From positions 23,450,455-23,514,454 of the forward strand of contig CAIIXF020000002.1 in the NCBI GenBank assembly GCA_903813345.2: DNA of 64,000 bases, in the 5' to 3' direction. The notes below the pieces were generated by a model. It saw only the letters and a list, made by a program, of their open reading frames with translations. It had not been told where the DNA came from and ran no database searches. This document shows, one piece after another, positions 11,115-23,100 of the stretch. This DNA is from Owenia fusiformis. Its lineage: Eukaryota; Annelida; Polychaeta; Sabellida; Oweniidae. The stretch's first letter is position 1. Every line of letters starts with the position of its first letter. A program made the position numbers and the translations under genes.

Positions 11115-14100
11115 GTTAGTTAATATGTAAAGTCGTGTACTTTTACATCTATGCATTACTAGTATGACTTTTGATTATCTATCATAGAATTAGAAGGATT
11201 TTCAATTGTCATTTGACGCCTTGGATTATTTATTATGGATTACGTATGCATTGAAAATGCTAAACAGGATTCTAAATGGTATTATGTCTTCGTGAATGAA
11301 TATTAGTTTGACACCCTTGTGATTTAGTAGCTATTTTTCAAGCTTTTCAAAAGCCTGTAGCATATTAGCATTAGTTAAGATATCGATTAGTCAAAACTCA
11401 TAAGGTGACATTTCTTAAGCAGAATGTATGTTTCTTATATGACAGATCCGGATGTAGTTTTTCAGCATTTGATTGAAAGTCACATTACATCTCATTACAT
11501 TTTGGGATTATTTTATACCTTACAAGTTAAATGCTTCTCGGTTGTGTTTTCCCGTAGTATTTTTTGTTTCCGCTGTTGAAGGAAAATACATTGATATGGG
11601 TCATGTATTGGCCATCAGTTTTGAATTTTTTCTTCAACATGGATTGTAAAGGTTGCAGTATGAATGAAATGTCTCTTGGTGTTATGATCTCGGAATGTGA
11701 TATTGATACTGGAATGGTTGGGAAGGGGTATTTGACACTGTTTCTTTTCATGTTGGATAATGATTTTGGATGGTTGTCGTTGGTTTTCCTTATGACTGTT
11801 ACACTCTTAGATGTTTTCTTTTTTTGGTGTGTTCCTCGTTTCAAAATATATGGTATTGAAATTGAATAAACCTTTCGAACAACCTTCGCGTTGTCAGAAT
11901 ATATAAGCACAAATGCCAAAAGGGAAGGGTGACTAAAAACTTTAAGGAAACCCAACAAGAAAAGCAAACTGTTAGTATAAATCTGTCATAAGAAAAGTAG
12001 ACCCTATATATCCCAAAACCATGATCTAACGTGAAAAGAAACAATGTCTAACACCCCCCCCCCTCCAATCGAGAACCAATATCACGATCCAGGACCAGAA
12101 CACCAAGAGACATTTCATTCATATTGAAGTCATTACAATACATGTTGAAGAAAAAATTGATAGCCAATACTCATAACATCAAAAATAGTTGTAGATACTA
12201 GTACCCATAAAAGAGTATTCAGTCTCAAATGATGTGGGATAGATAAAATCCAGTGTCGAAGTCTATAGGCAATTCAAAGGGTCAACATCCGTTCGCAAAG
12301 CCATCATCATAATCCATAAAACACAACAATTCACAATGGTCATCAGGAGAAAACTATGGCTGGTTTCGATACCTATTTCTCAACCATTAATGTCATAGCC
12401 GGGATCCACCTCAAAAGGTGCCAAGTGAAAAAATTGTGAGTTCATTGCAAATTTGTTATACCATTCCTACATCCTTCAGCATCTCAAGTGGTAAAATTTG
12501 CAATTTCAAAATTAATGACTTGTATTTTTCAGCAAAGCCTAGAAAGGATTTCTTAAGTTTTTTACAGGTATAACCTTGTCCTAACAGCTTGGTCACTAAA
12601 ATATGGTGTCTTGATTTGAAATCTAGATATTTTGAACAAGCCCTGCGATATCTATTAAGCTGGGATACATAAACCCCATATGCTGGGTTTAGTGGGATAT
12701 TCCTATCCAAATGTGGAAAATTAACAATGTCAAAATTAAGGTCATCTCTTTTGTCATATAATTTACAATATATACTGTTGTCTCGTTCAATGTTAATAGG
12801 AAGATCCAGATAAGGTGCACTCATATCAGATTCATTAGTCTTTTTCAATTCTAGCTCAGTAGGATATATCTCACCTCTAAATAAGTGTTTTAAAGTGTTT
12901 TGATCCATTTTTACTCGAAAAACAATGAATCGGGTATTCGTAATGGTTGATATAGCATTTCGTTACGTATATTTTCAGTTTACAAATGCATTTGTACATT
13001 TTGAAACTTAAGAAATCTGTCGAATTTGCAATATTAGTATAGTTGCTACATTTCGTTAGTCATTTAAATAAATTGAAGTCATCGGCTGATTGGTTTACTC
13101 AAGACACTACACCGCAGATGCGCTGATGAAATAGATTTTCACCAACCTGTTGACCGGGTGTATTATATTTATTCGATTGACCCTCTTTAATTTTAATAAC
13201 ATATATATACAAAGGCCGATCCAGAAGTTCTGATAAAAATGCTGTATCAGGACTTCTGGATCGGCCCTTGTATGTCTGTTAAGGACGTCTTAGTGTTTCT
13301 CAATAATGTAACATTAGCAATGCTGTTGGGCTTCGGTGTTGCATAGGGTCCTAAATTCGAGACTTGCTTGCCGCACTTTTGTTTATATCTTTTCCACATT
13401 TAGGGACACGTGACCAAATGTTACATCCACCCACCTAAAAAGGTCACGTGTCCATCAATGAACAATAATGTTTTCTTTGGAAATTGATTGATTATCAATG
13501 AAATGTCGAAGGGATGTCAGTTTGTATCGACCAGGTCAGTTAAAGCCCATGATTCATGTATAAGGGATGTCTAATTGTAAAGTTATATAAATTGCTTATT
13601 TACTCACGAGCTTACGATTGTCACTTGGTATTTTACTCGTGTAATGGTTCATCATTTGTTATCCATCAAGAAATAAGTTCACTGTAAAAGAAACTCAATC
13701 TATTGAGAACAACTGAAAAAGGTAAAAATCTATTAGCGGTATAGAATAGTAGCTTGATTAGCGTATTGAGAAGAAGAGCAAAATATTAGCTTAAACACGT
13801 AAATTGATTAAGTACAAACGTTTCCTTGAATATCTAACTAAATATCAATAGCCATTGCCCATGGGCATGCCAATACATAAAACACAATGCAATTTATTTC
13901 AATACCAGTGTATCCTATAGTGTTTGTAAAAAACATGGCATGGTCTTTGGTGTATGTGGAATCAATTACAGTACCTGAAATTTATCTTTAATATGATGAT
14001 TCACTTTATGAACTGCTTCAAACAGTGTTCTGTATATAGTATATGTTATGTTATATTTATTTTAATATTATAATTATTACAATTTGAATAACAAGGTTTG

Positions 14101-17100
14101 CACAAGACGCTTGGCGTATACTGTGCAGTTTACACCACATTACATATTACATTGTAATATATATATAGCAATAGTACATTCCTTGATGATAAGGATCACT
14201 AGATTAGCAATGAAACATGAACAAAATGAACTATGACATTATATTTTTTAACATATATGAACGTAGACGGTCTTTATTTCTAGTTTCATGGTCATGTGTA
14301 TCAGCATTTGTAGAATAGAATTGTTTAAAAAAGTGATGTGGGAACTTGTCAGGTTTATTCATTTTTTGGTATGCAAAGTTGGTAACATTGAAGTTAAACA
14401 TGTCATAAATATTTAAGATTCTAAGATCTTTCAATAAAGGGGCGGCATGAGATAACTTACTAGAATTTGTTATTAACCTGGCAAATTTCTTCTGGAGTAT
14501 ATGCAGAGGCTCGATAAGTTTTTATCAGCATTACCCCAAATACTATAGTAATAGATTGGAATGATTTATATTCTTTTGTGCTTTTTGATTTAAGAAGTAC
14601 GATAGTAAAATTATTGAAACAATGTACAGTAATACATTACAAAATTCACATTTGCATTTTACAGGTTTACCACTACCTTAGCTTGTATGATGGATCTTCA
14701 CAATTATCCATTAGATATGCAGAACTGCACAGTTGAAATTGAGAGCTGTGAGTATATTGTTAATTCAATAAGTTTTACATCAAAGTATACATAAAAAAGT
14801 GACAATATATTTGTAAATGTACTATAGGTTTAAATGCAAACAATGCATGCAATTATGCATATATTTATTTTTGATTGCTTGCTTCAGATAATTGGATATT
14901 TACAAAATGCAGTTCACTCAACATTATCAACCGTATACCGGCCATGGTATTTTTTCTCGACATCATAAGTATAAAATTATGTCACCACTACAAGTAACTA
15001 CATATTGTTACAGTCGTCTCCAACATTTTACATGTTAATGCCCCGATTAATGCCTAGTTCATACTATGTGGTCACCGTGCAAATACTGGTTGGTTTTCGG
15101 AAGTAAAGGATTCACAAGTTCATGCCTCTGTTTATACACTTTCCGTAGCCTCGTTCCATCGGCAACGTGTAACGAACATCTGTTGGTGTGTTAAATATTA
15201 ATCTCTAATAAAAAGGAGATATATTCCTATGATGATATATGCTTTATCTGATCCTATTTGTTAATACCTGACGTGGATAAGAAATTCTCAATAGTTCGTA
15301 TAGCTTTAACATGGGTTATATGATTGACGAACTTGTTGCTTTGATTTTCACTCTTGATAATGAATAATTTTCTGATGGACATTCTAAGCAAGGTATGAGT
15401 TTTCACTAAAAATGAAAACCTCGTGTTAGCATATTTCAACATTTTGAGCTTTTACTTGAAACAAAAATTCTCGTGTTAACTTATCTCTGATGCGTATCCT
15501 ATGCCAGATATCGAGAAAACACACATGTTCATAAATTGCAAGTGCGTAGTCTATGTAAGCAAGATATCGAGCTTGTGTTTGAAAGGAAAATGCGTTCCAA
15601 TTAAGCAAAATATTATGTTCAAACTGGAAAGGAAACAATCATGTTCATATATTACAGATGCGTACCATATAAGCAAGATGTTAAGTTTTTACTGGAAAGG
15701 AAAACACTCATGTTCATATATTACAGATACGTACCATACAAGTATAAGCAAGATATTACGTTTTTACTGGAAAGGAAAACACTTATGTTCATATATTACA
15801 GATGCGTGCCATGTAAGCAATATATTAAGTTTTTACTGGAAAGGAAAACACTCATGTTCATATATTACAGATGTATACCATATAAGCAATGTAAGCAAGA
15901 TATTAAGTTTTTGCTGGAAAGGAAAATACTTATGTTCATATATTAAAGATGCATGCGTACCATATACTAGTAAGCAAGATATTATGTTTTGCTGGAAAGG
16001 AAAACACTCATGATGTTCATATATTACAGATGAAAGATATGTGACGTATCGAGGTTTTACTCGAAACGAAACACTTATATTCATATATTACAGATGCTTA
16101 TCCTATGCAAGATATCGAGATGCACTGGAGGGGAAATACAGATGCAGTGAAGGGCATCGACAAGGTAGAGCTGGCTCAGTTTGATATTGTCCAATGGTAT
16201 CCTGGGGAAAGAATTGAAAGACTAGTAACAGGTAACTAAACCAACACGTGGTGGTGATGTTGAAATTACGTTGGTGCTGCCATGTCTGTATTGTATGGTC
16301 TTTTTGTAGCAAGTCTAATTATTTGGAATGTTTCCACATCACTTTACGCTATTTGAAACCTTTTAGGAACCCTTTACAATAAAATACGATAGTGCATGTT
16401 CAATTCTTTTGGCCATTATTCGCTTATATCTTGACATAACCAAATACTTCCTGATAATTCTTCAAAAGGCATGGTCTCCTAACCTGTAACAAAAAACAAC
16501 CATAACATTTAGGTTGTATCGCCAGTTTATCACTCAGGAACAAATTACTCATATATCAAATTAATGTATTCATAAATCACAGAGTTTTGTGTATTCGATG
16601 TGAAAATATGTTATTTGGAATAAAAACGGTGTTGTTGGCATATCTCACTGGCAATACAACTAGTAAGCAAGATTTTTACATAATGGTTCGTGATTTATAC
16701 ATGCACGCTTCATCAAACAATTATATTAACAGTGTAAATTTTGTAATATCCTTTATCATGAAACTATTGATTTGCAATAATCACCAATATTGTTCCTAAT
16801 TAAAGCACCGCCTTATTCGAATGTATGACATTTGATACCTTTTAAGTTGGTTTCATTTCTGTTCTTGCTTTTGTAACATTTTTGGGTATTATAAAATATT
16901 TATTTTTATACTAATGGCGGACATCGTTAGAATGGAGAATAGGTCGTCGGCCAGGTAATTGCATAAGACACAGAATGAACTGTTATCACCACGCCATCTA
17001 TTTATACAAAGCTTGTAGAAAATAATTGTAATTGTACATATTGAACCTAACGAAAATAATAGGCTTGTTCAATTCATAAGACTTTGGTTGGCAATGGTAA

Positions 17101-20100
17101 TTCATTTCCAGTGTATCCTCTCCAATCCAAGCTCTCAATGTGAACACTTTTTCTCGGTCAAATTTTTTTGTCTCCCATTGACTAACATATTTTAGAAAAC
17201 TTGATCTAAGACACCTGTGACGTTTTATAGCCAGCTATATTCACTATGGAGGTCAGTTGTTTTAATGTTTTCTGAAAGCATATACGGTATGCAGGGTGTC
17301 CATAAAGTGTCTTTACAATTACAATACTACGAAAATGTAGAGACTGTATACTTAGCCACCCTGTATATAAAATATGGAAGAACCATTGTCTTGAGCTTAT
17401 CATTTTCGGTCAGGTTTGATTATCCTTTTGAATGTACAATTACAAAGTGAGCACCAAAACATAACGGGATACCTACTAATATTCAACAGAACTCATGTTT
17501 GAATTGTTGACAGAGCTCATGTTTGAATCCTTTCATCCAATATTCGTTACAAACAACCATATTGCAGCATATTGTTATAAGATTCTCACTTTTACCAGTT
17601 TTACCAGTTTTTACCAGTTTTACCAGTTTTAACCAGTTTTAACTAAACTGCATCCTGCTATGTTTGTAGTGTCCCGGATGTTTGATATTTACATTTGTCA
17701 CATTAGATAAAGGCATGCTCTTTCAAGTTAATTAGTTGTTTGAATTTTTTCCTCAGTTTGTGTCTTCTTCAAGAAACTTGATATTCTCCATTGCAGCGAT
17801 GAGCCGCCGCAACTTAAATTATAGAGGTAACAATGCAGTTGTAAACTTGAGAGAATGGCCTATTGGTTTTAAATAGTATGGTATCAGTTTTGAAATAAAT
17901 AATGTTGATCACACTTTTCAGCCTAGGACATTGTCAAGATCAGGTTTAAGTTGTAGTTTATGTCAAGACTGTCATAGTTTACAATTTTATCTTGGCGTGT
18001 TCCCTTTGGGATAGTCTTGAGTGTCATAATACACTGTAGTATCAAAAAGACGATACCAAGTGGCCAAACTTTCAAATGCATCAGCTATCGCAAAATAACC
18101 AACTAATTAACTTGAGGCAGCCATTAGTGTTTTTTCATAATAATTAAAAAAAATAACTACATTACAAAGTTTTAATATCATAAACATGGTGGTCCAAAAA
18201 GTCGAATCATTAGAAAAGAGTTAATTTGTCCATCTTAAAGAGGAAACACCAACGTTTTTATTGGTTATATCACCTAAGTCAATCCTGAGCATGATGTTTG
18301 AAAAGTGACATCACCTGAATTTATGGACAATATGCTCAATCCATGTTTGACGTTTTGCAATAACTATTGCGGCATGAGCGTTTGAGAACTTCAATTCATA
18401 GATCTCTCTTTAATATTTCGTGGGATGTCGCAAATCTCCTGCTCTATAGAATTCGCGACGAGGTCCTCAAAAGTGTTTGAGTAGTTGGCATCGATTATAT
18501 CTTCCAAGTGTAAATGTACTAATGGTTAATCTACTGTATATAAGTAGTTACAAACAATGTTCCTGGATCGGGCGCAACATCCACACGTTCAGGTGTGGTT
18601 ACACTTCTGTTACTAAGCCTTGATTCTTCTCGGACCGAGCCCTGATAATGATACATATATTATGGCCAAACAAGTTTTGGTGTCTCGTCTTAGCTCTTTA
18701 GTATTGGTAGTTGCTGAGATATAGCCCTTCCTAGCGATTCAGTTTTGGACCACCCTGTATAAGTACTAGGTACGACAAGAAAGTATCTCATTGAACAGTA
18801 GTATGAGTAAAAAGCAGCTGCTAACTTCTAACAGACAATGGTCACTTTTCATTGGGGTGAAACTTTCAGTGATACAGTTTAATTACGTACTAGTAATCAT
18901 TCTGTGTATTAGAACTACAAACACCAAACTTGCCAAATTCTATAATACGTAATATTTCATTGGTGTCATTATAACGCATTGTAATTATACCTAGTAATAC
19001 AATGTAAAAATGTTTCACATCAAATTGAAGGTTTCACTTATTGCGCTCAATTGCTACTACTGCGTAAGTATTAAATGGAGAAATAAAGATAAATTACATA
19101 ATAATCCAATGTGACGAATGAATAACTATTTACAATTGTACAGATGATGTTCATTTTGCATGTTTATGCAAATATACTAATCTAAATGTTGAGAATGTAT
19201 GAACTAGGCCTACTAACACATCAAACCAGCCAAAACTGCAGAAGAACTGATGATGCAACGTTACTCTGTAAGCCAGACATGAAGACCTTAACGTTGTTTG
19301 TAGATAGAATGCCAAAGTTTTGTATATGGAACTACTCTATCACAAAAATTATATGCTCAGGTTACCATACACATGGATATAATTTCTATGATTTATGTAT
19401 GGAAATATATATATTAAAAGATGGAGTCAAAGCAAGAGCTCATTCTTCCGTCATGAAGACCAAATTCGAAATCCATCTCTAGTCGTTCATTATTGCATAC
19501 TTAAGTTTTGAGTTTCATACTTGAGTTTTGAGTTATATACATCGTTCCAAGATTTCAAATTTTGGTAAACCCAATGGTAATTGTAGTTCAGGTAAAACAC
19601 AGAGCCCAAAAACCCGTCATGAAGCATGACATGTCAAATTACGTTGGATTAGTTATTTTAACAAAATTCTATGGCTTTGTGATTTTATTCATTGAAAAGT
19701 TAATGTTGTACAGCTAACATTACATGCTTTGATGTTATTTGCTTCATTGTTGGATTACAATCAACTAACATGATATGTTATTTACAAGAAGGGCTATATT
19801 CACTTGCATTGGATGTATATTGTACATGTACCTATAAAGTGTTAAGAATATAAAATGATTGGAAAGACAAACCAAATGAGTAACCTCTAGCTCCGCGCTA
19901 AGAAGTTAATTGTGTCTCCATATCATTCCTTATCGGATGGTTAAGTTGAAAGTTTCAGTAGTGTTTGACTTTATCTTAATTTGAATTCATAACGCACTTG
20001 TGTGATATGAAGTTACCGCAGTAGCACGCATTATATTTGCTTCGCTGGTCGCCCTTACCTACTAACGATTAAGTACTTCTTTCAATATAGTGATACACTA

Positions 20101-23100
20101 CTAACAGTATACTGGACACCAATAAAATCTATAATATACATAGACCATTCCACCAAATGGAGTATATTGACTAAATATGTGATGTCTTACTTTGAGGGCT
20201 TCACTGTTTGAATATAAACATTAGCAATAAGGTAAACCTATTTTTGTCCTAAAACTGTATGATTAACTCCAGGATTGGTCTGTTTGTAATCTTTTCGTTT
20301 CAGCCAATACTTGATAGATACTGGTAGGATTTATATAATTGATGTCCTAATTATGCACAACACATGGGTGTATTCTGAAAGATGTAGTTCTTTTGTTATA
20401 GGTGCGTACCAGAGGTTGTCGCTCAGTTTTTTACTGCAGAGGAATATAGGGTATTTTGTGTTTCAAACGTACCTGCCATCAATACTTATTGTGATGTTGT
20501 CCTGGGTTTCATTCTGGATAAATCACGAGGCAACGTCCGCTAGAGTTGCTTTAGGTACGTACTATGTATTTGAAACATTGTTGAAAAACTCAAAATGGGG
20601 TTCTATGTGGGATAAATCAAGATATGTTTATTTGTTTAATTAATATGTATCTGACATTTACTTTTAGAGCAGCCTTTAGAATATCTGTAGTACCATAATA
20701 TTATATTATGTACATGCATTTTAACAAGGGTTTAGCTTTTTGATGTACTGTGGAAATTGCAAATATAGATCATAAGATCTTATGTAAAAATATTAGAAAA
20801 ATATCTGACGTGTGATAACGCCTTTAAACTGTAATTTGGCGGTCTACAAACGTTCCCTTAACACTCTCGGCAAATTGATACCCATAGTATGCATTATAAC
20901 ATGTGTCTAACATATTCATTACAACCATCAACATAAAAACAATAGAAAAACAATAGCATGTTGCACCACTTTGCTGTTATTAAAATAGGAAACAGCAATA
21001 CATTGATTGGCTGGTTAAAAACTAAAACTGGTGACGTAGCAGTTGCCCGTATGATGATTGGTGAGTGAAGGAGGTGTGTTGTTCGAGGTGCTTTTATAAC
21101 AGCGTTAACTCTTTCACTGTACTAATCATCACTTATTATCACGTATATCGGTACAACTTGTTTGGTTTGAAAGTGGTTACAGTTTCATAAATATATAACC
21201 AATTGATGTGTCTTTACGGATATATATTTGCTTTGTTACCACGTTGCAACCGACCAACAAGGGACGAAAATACTACCAAGCTCTGTGGAGTTTGTATCTA
21301 ACGCCATTGCACTACTACTCTACAACGTAATACATAACTCAAAATTGTGTATATAGATAGTATATTAACAATTCAATAAAATCGTTGGATGGAAACTAAA
21401 GCTAACTCTCCTTTGCTGAAAATTCTTCTGTAAATTAAGATCACTAAAACTCTTATTAAAATTCTCTGGAAGGAAAAATTCTTTGAAAAGTGCTAATACA
21501 ATTTGATCGATTTGATTTTTTCGTATTGATATATAAGATGGAACTTTTTATTGTACTTTTACAAATAACGAAATATTCAAATTACATAATAAGCCTATGT
21601 GTTCTATCTCGGGACTATTCATTTTCTGTATGTTATAGATAAATTGCTACATCATGTAGTGGAATAAGTGGTGAATTTTAAGACGTACATGTAAACTATA
21701 CACTGTAATGACGTATACAAATACGATTTTAAATGATCGCTATACGTGTGTTCAAGGTATCACGACGGTATTGACAATGACAACCATCAGTACCGGAGTT
21801 AGGTCTACTTTACCAAGAATCTCATATGTGAAAGCTATAGACATATACCTAGTACTCTGCTTCGTGTTTGTATTTGCGGCACTGCTGGAGTACGCCGCCG
21901 TGAACTACACATACTGGGGTGCCAAAGCGAAGAAGAAACGGAAAAGAAAAATGGAGGAAGAGGCGGCTGACCGCGCTCGACAAGAGCAAGAGGAGGGATA
22001 TGTAAGAGTTTTATCAATATTTTAACAATAGTACTGCCTATTAATTGTACCTCGAATTCATATTTGCTCTCATGTGCAGTTAGATAGACCAACATTTTTA
22101 ACTATATATATGTTAATGTGTGTCCAAGTTGTATGTCTATATATGGAACTGTTCAAAATAATATTGTGTACTAGTTTATGTCTTTCAATGTTTTCATATG
22201 GATACGATCCTACGTATACTGTATACCATATACATTGCTTTGAATGTTTCATTTAGGGAACTAAACGTTATAGAAGCTTTGTGACGTAGGTGGCTTCTTG
22301 ATAGATGAAAAATGACATGTATTTTACAGATTTTATAGATGTGTCAGGTTTTTATAATACTATTTTGAACTTTGACGAGGGTTTGAAATTGTTCTAAAAA
22401 TGAAATGTTGTAAATACCATTGAGGTAGTTCTTTACTGTCATTTCACTGTTATAAAAAGTGAATGGCAAGATATTACGACACGGGAATGTTTTTCGAACA
22501 ATTTAATTGGAAATTCTAAGCATGATATCATTATTACCATGGTTACAACAACTGACTTTGAATTTCCAAGAATGTTTCGAAAAATACTCCTTGATATTAC
22601 TGGGGATATTTAGATGTAGATAATGAACTAATAAATTCTGTTTTCATAGGGAACTTTTGATAACTCATCGCCTGTTGTAAGACCAGCTACGCTATGTGTA
22701 ACCGAAGGGGTAAATGATGGATGTTTTATGTCGTAAAAGGGGGCACATATGTGTAGTACATTTACACATCGATTTGCACAGCATATCAATATCAAACAAA
22801 GTTGGATCACAATACATAACCAAATCGAAACGTCTTGTGTAGTAGTTACCATAACAACATTAACTTTTATCCAATCATAAAACGGTATTTGATTTTTCGT
22901 GTTTCATCAAAGGTATTTTCCCCCAAAAAGTTAGTGAAAGATTCTCTGAAGAACATTTTAAGAGAGGACGTGAACTTATTAAACAACCTGGTAATTTGAC
23001 ATGCAAATTGGTTAATCCTAAATAAACCATGGATGCTTTGGGCGAAATTATAATATGTGAAAAACACTGTTTTGATTTGAAATTGATATGCAGTGCAACT

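Larger units (their letters stand above)
16232..20401 (+). other. Intron between beta-like exons 6 and 7
   Basis: Contains small transposon ends (17294, 18661) and the TTTTACCAG repeat. Longer open frames here (such as 19186-19482) show no family motif. Confidence 0.65.

Noticed and set aside
11527-11967. 146-codon minus-strand open frame
   Set aside because: Falls across the retroelement palindrome; its sequence is repeat read-through with no recognised domain.
15501-16013. 170-codon frame as an independent gene
   Set aside because: It is the translation of the exon-6 junction array; discussed as a finding but not annotated as a gene.
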